DNA of 64,000 bases from positions 48,607,100 to 48,671,099 of the forward strand of contig CM066984.1 of the NCBI GenBank assembly GCA_033977485.1, given 5' to 3'. The position numbers and the translations under genes are program-made. This DNA is from Hydrangea macrophylla (Eukaryota > Streptophyta > Magnoliopsida > Cornales > Hydrangeaceae). This document shows, piece by piece, positions 33,738 through 47,480 of the stretch (its first letter is position 1; each line of letters opens with the position of its first letter). The notes under the pieces are model-generated. The model saw nothing but the letters and a program-made list of their open reading frames with translations, searched no databases and was not told where the DNA came from.

Positions 33738-36700
33738 ATGTCGGATGGAGATAAATCCACTGTGAATACACAGCAGCCTAGGAATGAGACAATTGTCGTT
33801 GCTCCTTCTGATAGCCCGAACGTCAAGCTTACTACTTCTCTCTTCAATGGACAAACTACCTAGCTTGGTCTGGGTCTGTGATCATGTCTCTTAAGGGCAG
33901 AGGAAAGATGGGGTATATCAACGGACGAATCAAGGCACCTAGCACCAAGGATGCTACGTATGACAAGTGGGAGATGGAAAACTCTACGGTTATGACGTGG
34001 CTGTCATTCTATGATTCCAGAGATTGCTGAGAGTTTCTTGGACATGGCGACAGCCCAAGACATTTGGGAGACCATAGCCAACACCTATTCCCGAAAGGGC
34101 AATTCTTCACAGATATTTAAGTTAAGGAGGACGATTGGTCGCTCAAAACAGGGAGAGATGAGTGTTCTCCAATATTTCACATCTCTGACCACTAGTTGGA
34201 AACGACTTGATCACCTCTTGGACTACAAGCCGGTTTGTCCAACCGACTCTGTTGCCTATAATAAACTTGTTGCTGAAGAGAGGATCTTTAAGTTTTTGGA
34301 GGGACTTAATGTTGAGTATGATCCCGTCCGCAGCCGCGTACTCGGGATGGATCATTTTCCTTCTCTCCAGGAGGCCTTTGCATATATACAGAACGAGGAG
34401 AGTAGATGGTCTGCTATGCTTCCACCCACTTCTACCGAGAGATCTGCCCTCGTTTCCGCTCCCTAGAGAGATGGGACCAAACAGTCCCGAGGCTGTACTT
34501 CTTCTAATGAGTCTGGGTCATCTGAGGAAGCCAAGTAGTTCTGTGATTATTGTAATCGGCCCTATCATACAAAGGAGACATGTTGGAGACTACACGGTCG
34601 TCCACCTAGACGGTCTGGAGGTCGTGGGGGTCGTTCAGGACAATCTGGGGGTCGTGGGGACATTCGCAGGCAGGTAACTATCGTGCTCATCATACCACAG
34701 CCATAGATCCTATGGCACCAACTCCTGTTGAGCAGACCTCATCTACTTCCGACCCAGCACTATTTACTGCCTCAGAGGTGGAGGAGGCTCTTCGTTCTTT
34801 GATGGCTCATCGTACGTTTGCTTCTACTGCATCTACAGGTGCCTCCTTTTCATTTGCTCATTCAGGTAATTTAGTCACATCCGCAAGAGCACACTTGTTC
34901 ATTCTTCTTCTCCCTAGATTATTGATTCTGCTGCGTCTGATCACATGTCTAAATGTTCTGATATTTTCTCTTTTCCCTTTATTTCCGGGAAGGGTACTAT
35001 CCATGCCACTCCATCCTTGTCTTTGTCATTTGTACTACATATTCCCAATTTCTCCCATAATTTGTTATCCATTAGTCGTATCACTCGGGATTTACACTGC
35101 ATTGTAACATTTTTCCCTTCTCATTGTGTTTTTCAAGACCTTACCACGAGGAGGAGGATTGGCAGAGGTAGAGAGGAGAGTGGTCTTTATATTTTGGATG
35201 TTGGAGGATCGTTAGCACATCATACAGTGGTTTCTGAGAATAAAGCTGAAGACATACATCTCTGGCATCGCCGTTTAGTACATCCTTTTTATTTACTAAA
35301 GCATTTATTTCCTTCATTAGTCTTGAATAAAAATGTTTCTGATTTCCTTTGTGAAACTGGTGAATTGGGTAAACATCATAGAGCTTCTTTTGCTCCTAGT
35401 TTTAATAAAAGTTCAGTTCTGTTTGCTTTAGTTCATTCTGATGTTTGGGTCCTTCTCGTATTAATTCTTTGAAAGGTCATAGATGGTTTGTTACATTTAT
35501 TGATAACTATTCTCGTACCACTTGGGTTTAGATGATGAAAGAAAAAAGGGAAGTATTCTCAATTTTCAAAACATTTCATAAAATGGTGTGCACTCAGTTT
35601 GAAACTCACTTAAATATTTTAAGATCTAACCAAGGGGGTGAGTACATTAATTCGGGTCTTGCTGAGTTTTTTTGCTCCCATGGGATTATTCATCAGACTT
35701 CTTGCACCGATACACCCCAGCAAAATGGTGTGGCGGAGCGCAAGAATCGTCATCTGCTTGATATTGCTAAATCGTTAATGTTTTCTATTAATACTCCCAA
35801 GTCCTATTGGGGTGACGCTGTTTTAACGGCGGCATACCTTATTAATCGTCTTCCAACTCGAGTTTTGAACAAAAGGGCACCAGTTAAAGTCCTGTCCAAC
35901 ACTTCTCCTCTGTTCCCTATAACTCCACGTGTTTTTGGTTGCGTGTGCTTTGTTCACAACCATTCCTATACTCGTGCAAAGTTAGATCCCCGAGCAATTA
36001 AATGTGTTTTTATGGGCTATTCTCCAACCCAGAAAGGTTATAAGTGTTACCATCCTCCTTTGAGGAAATGGTATGTCTCCACGGATATTACATTCCATGA
36101 ATCTCAGTCGCACTTTCAGTCCTCGCTTCCTTCTGAGTCACCTCTTCAAGCGGAGCAGTGGTATGAGGAAGAGGTGCCTTTGTCTGTTCCTTTGTCTCCA
36201 GGGGGAGTAGTTATGGATATTACCACTGAGAAAGTAAAGGAAAAAGTAAAAATTGGGAAGGATATAGAGAAAGAAGAAGCATGTACTCCATTACAAGAAA
36301 AGGAGTGGATGGTTTATTCTAGAGGCACATGGAGTAAGTCCAAGAATAAAGAGCTCGCTCCTTCTACTCTTCCACTGACATCTCCTTCAAGTGTTAAGGA
36401 CCAAGGTAACTCTGTTTCTGATATTGATATTCCTAGTAAGTCTTATACACCTGTTCCGAGTCTGATTCTGATCTTGATGTTCCTATTGCTGTACGTAATG
36501 GTGTTAGGGCTTGTACCCAACATCCTATCTCAAATTTTGTGTCATATTCTCACTTGTCTCCCTCCTATAAAGCTTTTCTTTCCAAAATTGCTTTTGTGCT
36601 TGTTCCTAATAATGTCCAGGATGCTCTTGCTGATCCCAAGTGGAAACATGCTATGATTGAAGAGATGAAAGCTCTTCATAAGAATGGCACTTGGGAATTG

Positions 36701-38155
36701 ACGAGGTTACCTGAGGGCAAAAGAACTGTGGGGTGCAAGTGGGTATACACTGTTAAGCATAGGGCTGATGGCTCCATTGAAAGGTACAAAGCTCGGCTAG
36801 TTGCCAAGGGCTTCACACAGACCTATGGAATTGATTATCAGGAGACATTTGCTCCTGTTGCAAAGATGAACACTGTTCGGGTCCTTCTGTCACTAGCTGC
36901 CAACTTTGGATGGTCGCTTCACTAGTTTGATGTGAAGAATGCATTTCTTCACGGTGATCTAGATGAGGTGTATATGGATGTTCTTCCTGGCTTCGAGGAT
37001 TTTAAGACAGATGGCAAGGTGTGTAGACTCAGAAAATCATTGTATGGCTTGAAAAAGTCTCCTAGGGCATAGTTCGAGAGGTTCACACAAACTATGCTTA
37101 GGTATGGTTTTAGACAGAGTCAAGCCGATCACACTTTGTTCATTAAACATTCCTCACGGGGTAAGACTACTGCATTGATTGTGTACGTGGATGACATTGT
37201 CTTGACTGGGGATGATCTGGAGGAAATGCAAGACTGAAAGAGTACTTGTCCAAGGAGTTTGAAATAAAAGACTTAGGGACTCTTAAATATTTTTTGGGGA
37301 TTGAGGTTGCTAGATCTAAGCATGGAATCTTCATTTCCCAGCGGAAATACGTATACTTGACTTATTGGAAGAGACTGGAATGCTTGGAAGTCGAGCGTGT
37401 GACACGAAGTCGAGCGTGTGACACTCCGATTGAATCAAATCAGAAACTTGGTGATGATTCAGGTGGTGCATAGGTAGATAAAGGCAGATATCAAAGGTTA
37501 GTGGGAAGACTCATTTATCTTTCTCATACCCGACCTGATATTGCCTTTGCTGTGAGTGTTAGTCAGTTCATGCAAGCTCCTCGTGAATCTCATATGGAGG
37601 CTGTCTTCAGGATTTTGAGGTATTTGAAATCAGCTCCTGGAAAGGGTTTGTTTTTTGCTAGACATGATCACCTTCGAGTGGAAGCATATATAGATGCTGA
37701 TTTGGCTAGATCTGTGACAGACATGAGATCTACTTCAGGCTATTGTACCTTTGTGGGAGGTAATCTGGTTATATGGCGGAGTAAGAAGCAGAACGTGGTG
37801 GCTAGGTCCAGTGCAGAGGCTGAGTTCAGAGCCATGGCTCTAGCTGTATGCGAACTTCTATGGATTAAGTTGTTGTTAAAAGACTTAGGTCTTGATCCTA
37901 GTGACTCTATGAGGTTATATTGTGACAACAAGTCTGCAATCAACATTGCTCACAATCCAGTGCAACATGATCGGACTAAACACGTGGAGATTGACACACT
38001 TTATCTAGGAGAATATCAGTAGTGGTGTGATCTGTACTCCATTTGTGAAGACTGAGGATCAACTTGCAAATATGCTTACAAAGGGCGTTGGAAGTAGACC
38101 ATTTCATTTTGCTCTTAGCAAGCTGGGAATGAGAGATATTTTTGTATCAGCTTGA
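33738..38155 (+). pseudogene. Copia L gag-pol, many breaks
   Basis: Start ATG 33738 (MSDGDKST). Gag runs to about 34700, with knuckle residues CDYCN...HTKETC near 34540-34585. Protease is decayed (LIDSAASDHM). Integrase core is at 35532 on, with NGVAERKNRHLLD. RT runs 36539-37250 with VYVDDIVLTG, and RNase H 37501-38155. There are in-frame stops (for example after GQTT in gag, and in [17 protein letters not shown] near 36922), several frameshifts, and a 19-bp tandem duplication near 37391-37428. Near the end the RNase H motif DRHFIKEK is replaced by DTLYLGEY then a stop, through a 2-nt loss. T has exactly the same change. Confidence 0.9.
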
Positions 38156-38162
38156 GGGAGAG

Positions 38163-38322
38163 TGTTAGTTTACTTGTTTTACTATTTTTATTTTTACTTT
38201 ATTTCCCTTACTCTTATGCATTAGACATAGGGATACTATTGTAATTCTTTTTTCTTCTCTACATATAATAAAATATGGGAGACATCATTTGTCTCCCAAT
38301 CTTGCCCTAATTTATTTCTACA
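38163..38322 (+). repeat. 3' LTR of Copia L (160 bp)
   Basis: Preceded by GCTTGAGGGAGAG (polypurine tract). Inverted repeat TGGGAGAC/GTCTCCCA retained at 38276-38298. Confidence 0.92.
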
Positions 38323-41300
38323 GCTTTCTCTATTTCAGACCATTCTAGGTCAGTGGGTTTGAATGGGAATTGTTTGTTGGTGCTTCTTGGTCCCCAAATG
38401 GACCCTTGAATCAGATTTGGTGATTCTTTCGTTCCCATCTCCTTCGTCTTCCTTCATTTTTTTGTGGGTTTTCCATTCGGACCACAGAATCATGACTGAC
38501 CTTGACAAACCAACGGCAACCGAACCAATGGCTGCTATCGCTCCTGTTCATACCGTGGTTACCCCCTTGGATCCCAATCTCAAAATTACTACTGTTCCAT
38601 TCAATGGCCAAAATTACTTGAAATGGTCACAGGCGGTAGAACTTTATCTAAAGGCACGCTGGAAGATGGGGCATCTTGATGGGCGTGTGATCGCTCCTTC
38701 TGCTACTGATCTGGGATATGACAAATGGGAGATTGAGAACTCTATTATCATGTCTTGGCTCATCAACTCCATGGTTTCTGAGATTGGTGAGAGTTTTTAT
38801 CGTATGAAAACAGCTAGGGCTATTTGGGACATCGTTGCCTCCACATTCTCTTAACGGGGGAACTATGCTTAGGAGTTTGAGCCGCTCCGCTCCATTGATC
38901 GTTCAGAGCAGGGCGATATGACTGTCACCCAATACTACACCCCACTTGCTACTAGTTGGGATCGTCTTCTTGATCACCTGCACTCTTTCCAACCAGCCTG
39001 TACTACTGATGCAAAGGAGTACAGGAAATTTCTGGAGAGGCAAAGAGTCTTTAAGTTCCTTCAGGGGCTTCATTCCGATTATGCTGTTGTTCGTAGTCAG
39101 GTTCTTGGGATGGACACTATTCCCCCTCTTCAGGAGTCCTTTGCTTATGTTTGTCGTTCCCCTGGTGCAAGGGGAGGTCGTGGAGGTGGTCGTGGGGGCG
39201 GTCGTAGAAGTCATTCGGGTGGCCGAGGAGGTGGTACTCGTGCTCATCATGCTACTGCTGATACTGAGACTCCACCGAGTGGTGATACTACTCCTACTTC
39301 TGATTAGGGTCCGTTATCTATTGCCGAGCTTGACACTCTCAAGAATTTGATGCCCCGGTGTACTTCATCGGCAGTTGCTAGTACCTCATCCTCTTGCACA
39401 ATCAGGTATCATTGTCACACCCGCAAGAGCTTTTCTTTCGCTTTCATCCTCCCATTGGACAGGTGCTTCTGACCATATGTCTCGTTCTTCTGATCTTTTT
39501 TGCCCTGTTCAAGTGAGGACAAAGTTAGAATCGACGAGGAAAGGTCTTATTCATGTCACTCCTTTATCGCTGACTTCTATTTTACATGTCCCTAGTTTCT
39601 CCCACAATCTTTTATCCTTGAGTCGTATTACTCGGGATTTGAATTGCTCTGTAACTTTTTTCCCTCTCAATGTGTCTTTCAGGATCTTATCACGAAGAGG
39701 GTGATTGGTAGTGGTAGAGAGACGTAGGGGCTTTATATTCTGGAAAAGGAGGAGAAAACTCTGGATGAGGGAGATAAACTTGCTACTAATACCGTCGTTT
39801 TTAAAAATAAAGTGGAAGATTTAGTGCTTTGGCATAGGAGATTAGGTCATCCCTCTTTGTCTTTACTTAAATTTATGTTTCCTTCTCTTGTTGGCAATAC
39901 TAGTAATCCAAACTCTAATTTTTTTGTGATGCTTGTGAACTTGGGAAACATTTTCGAGCTTCTTATGCTCCCAGTAATATTAAAAGTTCTGTTCCTTTTG
40001 CATTAATACATTCTGATGTTTGGGGTCTTTCCTGGACTGTGTCCTTGAAAGGTCATAGATGGTTTGTGTATTTTATTGATGATTATTCTTGTACTACATA
40101 GTTGTACATGATGAAAGAAAAACGGGAAGTTTTCTCCATTTTTCAAAATTTTCACAAAATGGTAAGTACCCAATTCAGGGCGATGGTAAAAGTCTTAAGG
40201 TCCGATAATGGGGGTGAGTGTATTGATTCAAGTCTAGGTAGGTATTTCGGCTCCCATGGAATTCTCCATCAAACTTCTTGCAATAACACTCCATAACAAA
40301 ATGAAGTGGCTGAGCGTAAGAATCGTCACCTTCTAGATGTTGCCCAGTCTTTACTCCTCCAGGTTCAAGCTCCTTACTCCTATTGGGGTGGGGCGATGTT
40401 AACCGCAGCTTACTTTATCAACCGTCTCCCTATTCGTGTGTTAGATAAGAGAACACCTCTGCAGATTCTTTCTCACTCTTCTCTATCCTCATCCATTCCT
40501 TCCTGTGTCTTTGAGTGTGTTTGCTTTGTTCATAACCATAGCCCTACCCGTGACAAATTAGACCCTAATGCCATTTAAGTGTGTGTTTATGAGGTAACTC
40601 CCCCACTCAAAAGGGATACAAGTGCTACCATCCCCCATCTAGGAAATGGTTCATCACTATGGATGTCACATTTTATGAGTCTCAATCTTACTTTCTGGAC
40701 TCTCCGGTAACTCTTCAAGGGGAGACGAGGTGTGAAGCGATACCGCTTTTGCCCACGATAATTGAGGTAGGGAGAGTTGAGACAAAAGAGACCGGAGTAG
40801 TTGAATCAGAGAGAGAAAGTGAGAAAAGTGCAAGGGAGCCTGAAGAAGAAGAGGAAATTGAGAGGCAAGGGGAGAGTGAGTTGAGAGTTTATTCCAAGGG
40901 AACATGGAGTAAAAGAAAAATCAGAGAGACTCCAGAAGTTAGTACTACTCCTGCTCCTCCACTGCCACTGCCTGTCTCTCTAAGTGATGAAGATTCAGAT
41001 AATACTTATGACACACCCTCTCTTAACTTAGATGATTTAGACATTCCTATTACTGTTCGAAAGGGTGTTTGATCCTGTACTCAACATCCTATATCTAACT
41101 TTGTGTCTTATTCTCATCTCTCTCCTTCCTATAAAGCCTCTCTTTCAAAAATTTCCTCCGTTAGTGTTCCTAACCATGTACAGGAAACTCTTGCTGATCC
41201 CAAGTGGAAATATGCCATGATCGAGGAGATGAAAGCTCTTCGAAAGACTGGTACTTGGGAGTTGACCATGTTACCTAAAGAAAAGAAAACTGTGGGGTGC

Positions 41301-41618
41301 AAGTGGGTGTACACTGTGAAGCATCGGGCAGATGGTTCTATTGAGAGGTATAAAGCTTGTTTGGTGACAAAAGGGTTCACTCAAACCTACGGGGTAGATT
41401 ATGAGGAGACCTTTGCTCCAATTGCGAAGATGAACTCAATTAGAATCCTTCTTTCCATAGCAGCTAACCAAGATTGGCCACTTCACCAATTTGATGTGAA
41501 GAATGCCTTCTTGCATGGTGATTTAGAAGAAGAGGTTTACATGGATATTCCTCCAGGGTTCGAGGACTCCAAGACAAATGGGAAGGTATGTAGGCTTAGA
41601 AAATCACTGTATGGCCTC

Positions 41619-41773
41619 TGTAAATGGAGAAGAAGAGAAGAAATGATATATTGAATTAAAAATGATTACAAGAGCCTAATATATATAGGCTTAGCTACTA
41701 ACTATACTTTTACAATCCAACCGATGTTGGACACTATAACATTACACTCTTTTTACAATATTATCCTCTAACA
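41619..41773 (-). repeat. 3' LTR of Copia P (155 bp)
   Basis: Starts TGTAAATGG and ends CTCTAACA, followed by CTCCCCCTCAAGC. Contains AGCCTA-ATATATA-TAGGCT, an inverted repeat with the TATA motif in the loop. Confidence 0.92.
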
Positions 41774-41780
41774 CTCCCCC

Positions 41781-44700
41781 TCAAGCTGGAGCATATATAT
41801 CATATGCACCAAGCTTGTCACATATATATTTAACCCGAGTCCCAACTAATGCTTTTGTGAACAAATCGGCTAACTGATCCGCGGATTTCACGTGAACGGT
41901 ATTGATTACTTTCTCTAGAAGATTTTCCCGAACAAAATTACAATCTACCTCGATGTGCTTTGTCCTCTCATGAAAAACTGGATTGGAAGTTATATGAACG
42001 GCAGCTTGATTGTCACAAAGTAAATCCATAGGACAAGACTGAGTAAATCCGAGCTCTTCTAATAGATGCTTCATCCATACTAATTCACACGTAGTATGTG
42101 CCATAGCTCTGTATTCAGACTCAGCACTTGACCTAGCAACTACTGTCTGTTTCTTGCTCTTCCAGGACACAAGATTACCCCCAACTAACACACAGTATCT
42201 TGTAGTGGATCTCCTATCACCGGGAGATCCAGCCCAATCAGCATCACTATAGCTCTTAATCCGTATGTGACCACGATCCTGGTACAATAAACCACGGCCT
42301 GGAGCTCCTTTGAGATACTTCAAAATACGCATCACTGCCTCCCAATGTGTGGTATGAGGAGAACTCATGAACTGGCTGATGACACAAACTGAAAAGGCAA
42401 TGTCAGGCCTGGTAACAATAAGATAGTTAAGCTTACCAACCAGACGTCTATACTGCTCAGGATCCTCCAATAACTCCCCTTGATCTGATAGTAACTTGAT
42501 GTTTGGATCCATCGGAGACTCCACAGGTTAAGATCCTAACATTCCTGATTCTGATAGGAGATCAAGAACATACTTCCTTTGAGATAAGCAAATCCCTTCA
42601 CTTGACCTGGCAACCTCAATACCCAAAAAATATCTAAGCTGCCCGAGGTCCTTGGTTTGAAATTTGTTCTGCAGAAATAACCTCAACTCCAAAATACCCT
42701 TGGAATCCTCTCCGGTTATAACAATGTCATCAACATACACAAGCAAGAAGATTTTACCTGCTTTAGTATGCGATAGAAAACTGAATGATCAACACCACAT
42801 CTCTGGAGTCCAAATTCAGCAACTACATCACTGAACCTACCAAACCATGCACGAGGAGACTGTTTCAGGCCATACAAAGATCTTCTTAATCTACATACCA
42901 TATTCGACTCCCCCTGAGCAACAAACCCAGGTGGTTGCTCCATATATACCTCTTCCAACAAAGTGCCATTAAGGAAGGCATTCTTGACATCCAGCTGATG
43001 TAAGGGCCAGTGAAAAACGGCGGCAAAAGAAATGAGAAGACGAACAGAGGTAATCTTAGCCACAGGAGAAAACGTCTCGGAATAGTCCAGACCATAAACC
43101 TGCGTATAGCCCTTGGCAACAAGGCGGGCTTTGAGGCAATCTATCGTGCCATCAGGGTGCACTTTAACAGTATAAACCCAACGGCATCCCACTACGGTCT
43201 TGCCCGGAGGAAGAGGAACTAAGTCCCAAGTACCAGTATCTCGTAAGGCAGACATCTCATCCTCCATTGCCTGTCTCCATCCGGAGTGGGTAAGAGCTTC
43301 TGCAACAGAGTTAGGAACCGACACAGAAGACAAAGAGGTAACAAACGAAGAAAAAACAGGAGACAGAGGATTATAAGCGACAAAGTTGGAAATAGGATGA
43401 GAAGTACAAGAGCGCTTACCCTTACGGAGAGCAATGGGAAGGTCAGATTCTGATGGAGGCGGATCTGAAGACGCGGAGGCGGTTGGCAAAGGAGCTGAAT
43501 CCGGAACGGTCTGATGACGGCGAGTGTATGTCTGCAAGTTTGGGCGATCCAGGCGGGAGGAAACCTTTGGGATAGGAAGGATAGGGGTTGTGGGAGGTAA
43601 GGGTGCAAGAGGTAAGGGAAGCATAAAATCAGGATCGCTCATAGAGTGGGACTCTGAATAGTATGGAGTGGACTCAAAAAAGGTAACATCGGCTGACACA
43701 AAGAAACGGCGCAGGGTAGGGCTATAACAACGATAGCCTTTCTGAACACGAGAGTACCCTAAGAAAACGCATTTAATAGCACGTGGGTCTAACTTGTCTG
43801 TGCCCGGGGTAAGTTGATGGACAAAACAAACACCTCCGAAAACACGTGGGCTAACCGAAAAAGGAGACTCAGTAGGAAATAATGTAGCATGAGGAGTGCA
43901 CCCCTCCAAAACAGAGGAGGGCATACGATTAATTAAATGACAGGCAGTAAGGACTGCATCCCCCCAGTAACATTTTGGAACTTTCATTTCAAACAACAAG
44001 GTACGGGTGACTTCTAACAAGTGACGATTTTTCCTTTCTGCAACACCATTTTGCTGAGGTGTGTGCACACACGATGATTGATGGAGCATCCCACATTTGC
44101 TCATATATGTGGTGAACGGATAAGAGAAATATTCCTGTGCATTATCACTACGAAGAATCTGAATGGGAACATTAAATTAAGTTTTAACTTCATTACAAAA
44201 TGCACAAAAGATTGAAAATAACTCAGAACGACTTTTCATTAAATAAACCCACGTTATTCTGGAGAAATCATCAACAAAACTAACAAAGTACCTATACTCC
44301 TTAATAGAGGGTATACGATGTCGACCCCAAACATCTGAATGTACTAATTGAAATGGACAAGACACTCTTTTATTGACTCGAGGAGCAAATTGGACACGGT
44401 GATGCTTCCCCAACTGACACGACTCACACTCTAAAACAGACAAATGACTCAAACTAGGTACTAGCAGCTTCAAGTTGGCCAAGGAAGGATGTCCAAGGCG
44501 GAAATGAATCTGGTGAGGAGACACTGTAGCAGAACAAGCAGTGGGAGAAGTTGGACCATCAAAATAGTAGAGACCATTGGATTCATGCCCGACGCCAATC
44601 GTCTTCTAAGACGTCAAATCCTGAATAAGAACAGAATCAGGAAAAAAAGAGACACAAGCATTAAGATTCTTTGTCAATTTGGTAACAGAAATTAAATTAA

Positions 44701-45904
44701 AAGGAGACCGAGGTATGTAAAGGACAGAAGATAAAGACAAGGATGAAGACAATGAGACAGTCCCTATTCCTTCAACAAGAATAGAGGAACCATCAGCTAA
44801 CGTAACCGGGGGCAAGGAGGATGATTTTTCAAGAGATGAAAATAAGGGCGATATACCTGTGAGATGATCAATGGCTCCAGAATCAATTACCCAAGGAGCA
44901 GAACGAGAGGTAAGACAAGCAGTGGATGTACATTTTTGAACAAGAGAGGTACTAGGAGAAGATGCTTGCTGAGATGCCTGAAACTGTAGGAACTGAGTAT
45001 ACTCGTCCCGAGAAACCGAAAAGTGATCAGCCACAACCAGAGCAGGAGGATGAGTATCACCAGGAGTAGTAACAGCAGCATGGGCAAACTGTGCAGGACG
45101 GCCAATGAGATCCCAACATGTTTCCTTATAATGACCGTCTTTATCACAATTGGTGCAATGAGGACGACCACCACGACCACGGCCCCCATATCCACCACGA
45201 TGACCACCACGATAACCACCACGGCCACGACGGGGATTACCATCACCCCGACCAGCAGTGGGTGGTAGAGCCTGAGTAACTAGGGCGGAATGCTCAGTAA
45301 CAGAAGAAGTAGAACTCTGATCACGAGACGTGCTCCGGAGAACACGCTGGTATGTCTCAGCAAGAAAAGGCAAAGAGGCACCCCCTAGAATTTGGGACCG
45401 AACAGGCTCAAAATCATATTTCAAGCCAGCAAGAAATTTCATTACGGCCATTTGCTCCCGCTGTTCCTGCTGTTTCTTTGCATCAGTAGTAATCGGAAGA
45501 ACACCATTCTACTCTTCAACTAACCGTTTGAAGGAGGCAAAAAATTCAGTAACTGATAGATCACTTTGCTGCAACTGAAAATACTGGGATGAGAGATCAT
45601 ACATCCGAGTGAGATCGCTGGAAAATAAGAGATGAGCATAGTCCCAAATATCCTTACAGGTGCCCAAGTGACCACACATATCAGCAACGTGTGGTTCCAT
45701 GGAGTTCCAAAGAAGGGCAACGATTTGGGCATCCATTTGTTTCCATGTCTTGATGGCCTTGTCGTCGGTGGTGGGAGAAGACTCAGTAACGTGATCATCA
45801 AAGCCTAAGCCAGTAAGAGCAATATTGACAGCCCTGGACCACTGAAGGAAGTTGGAACCATTCAACTTTCTAGTAGTTAGTTGAGGAAGAGCTTTGGACT
45901 CCAT
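41781..45904 (-). pseudogene. Copia P gag-pol, four stops and one frameshift
   Basis: Start at 45904 (MESKALPQLTTRKLNGSNF). Gag is followed by a Gly/Arg-rich region and the knuckle CTNCDKDGHYKETC (about 45150-45110), protease VIDSGAIDH (about 44890), the integrase finger (HFRLGHPS...CESCQLGKHH) and core, RT with VYVDDIVITG at about 42740-42711, RNase H with YSDADWAGS, and the end YAPA. Breaks: TAG at 45509-45511, TAG at 44606-44608, TAA at 44177-44179, a 1-nt loss near 42777 just before the YVDD stretch, and TAA at 42528-42530. This is light decay for its length, agreeing with low LTR divergence. Confidence 0.93.
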
Positions 45905-46424
45905 GGAGAAGATAGATCACAAATCTGAACACAGATAAAACCAAAAAACTGAACCAAAAACGACCAGATCTGAAGAAAACAGATTGCCGAAGCACAAGGA
46001 GGGTCGCCGGAGGTTGATGGGTGGTCGCCGGAGCAGGACGAGGGTCGCCGGAGGTTCGCAGGTCTCAAGCGAGGGCATGGTTCAAAAACTCGGCCGAAAC
46101 CGAGTTAACTCGGCCGAGTCAACTCGGTTTCGCAGGGTCCCGATACGATATGACTCGGCGAGTCAAAGTCGAATCAAAAAAATTACGTATCGCGAGTTAT
46201 CTCGGCCGATACGGACGAGATAATGGAAACTCGGCACAAATCGTCCGAAACGTGAATGATTGAGGAGTAAGAAAGCAAAAAATGGGTACCACATACCTTC
46301 TCTTCATCTTAATCTCTCTCTCAAGTTTCAGATCTTCGTCAATCTTCATCCATCTTCATCTCTCTCTCAAATTCTAGATCTGATTTGTGAAGAACTCCAC
46401 TGACCCAAAGGTATGTCTCGTCGT

Positions 46425-46690
46425 CTCTGTGTGTGTGTCGCGATCTCTCTATGTGTGTGTGTGTGTCGCGATCTGTTTGTGGGTGTGTGTGTGTCGCGAT
46501 CTGTGTGTGTGTGTGTATCGAGTGTGATTGTGTGTGTGTGTGTCGCGATCTGTTTGTGGGTGTGTGTTTGTGTCGCGATCTGTGTGTGTATCGATCTGTG
46601 AGTGTGTGTGTATCGATCTGTGAGTGTGTGTGTTGTGTGTGATCTGATTGTTTGTGTGTGTGTATGTGTGTCGAGTGTGTGGAGCTGGAG
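46425..46690 (+). repeat. GTGTG / TCGCGATCTG minisatellite
   Basis: Alternating GT tracts punctuated by TCGCGATCTGTTTGTGGG-like units. The Val/Cys-rich frames through it are artefacts of the repeat. Confidence 0.9.
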
Positions 46691-46811
46691 GGGGTTTGAT
46701 TTAGGTTTTTTTTTTTTTTGTCTGTGTTTTGGTCTTTGGGTATATGAGAGTCATGAGACTCATCAGAGAGTTTATATGTATATATTTATATATCTATACA
46801 CATTATATAAT

Positions 46812-47480
46812 GTTAGGGTATTAAGTAAGTTTAGTACACACTAAAGAAAAATTTTAGGGTATTAAGTAGGATTAGTGCACAAAAAAAAAAGTATTAACAT
46901 TTATATTTTTGTATTTTTTTTTTTTCAATTATACATCTTAGGGTATTGAGTAGGATTAGTGCACACACACAAAAAAAAGTATCAACATTTATATATATAT
47001 ATATATATATTTTTTTTGAATTATACATCTTAGGGTATTAAGTAGGATTAGCGCGCACACAAAAAAAAAGTATCAACATTTATATTTTTTATTTGTTTAT
47101 TTTTCCAATTATACATCTTAGGGTATTAAGTAGGATTAGTGCACACAAAAAAAAAAGTATCAACATTTATATTTTTTTATTTGTTTTTTTTATATTTTTT
47201 TCGCTAAATATTAAGTTATTTAGTATATAATAACAAAACACTTTGAATATCTATCTTATCTTAATATTCTAAAAAATAAAAAATAAAGTAAGACAAATAT
47301 TATCTAAATAATAATCTAAATAATATATACATCTTAGGGGTATTAAGTAGGATTAGAGCGCGCACACACAAAAAAATAAAAAAAAGGTATCAACATTTAT
47401 TTATTTTATTTGTTTCTTTGTTTTTGCCAAATATTAAGTTATCTAAATTATATATACATTTTAGGGGTAGTATGAACAAT
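46812..47480 (+). repeat. Tandem repeat of about 88 bp in element R
   Basis: The motif TTAGGGTATTAAGTAGGATT recurs at 46812, 46854, 46938, 47030, 47118 and 47334, with a last partial copy at 47461. Most copies are followed by an A-run, AAGTATCAACATTTATAT and a T-run. Confidence 0.85.

Larger units (their letters stand above)
32630..38322 (+). mobile_element. Copia L, with TRIM M1 in its leader
   Basis: LTRs of 160 bp at 32630-32789 and 38163-38322, exact target duplication GCTTT (32625-32629, 38323-38327). Five LTR differences by eye (3.1%). Primer site TGGTATCAGAGCC at 32790-32802. Inserted in the leader of K. Closely related to T at 50833-54415: both carry the same frame-breaking change in RNase H. 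Confidence 0.94.

Noticed and set aside
46413..46844. Cys/Val-rich plus-strand frames (MSRRLCVCVAISLCV and similar)
   Set aside because: Products of the GTGTG minisatellite in element R, open in more than one frame because of composition.
46812..47480. Regularly spaced repeats as a CRISPR-like array
   Set aside because: Units are degenerate, spacers are low-complexity A/T runs, and the locus is inside a plant hAT-like element.
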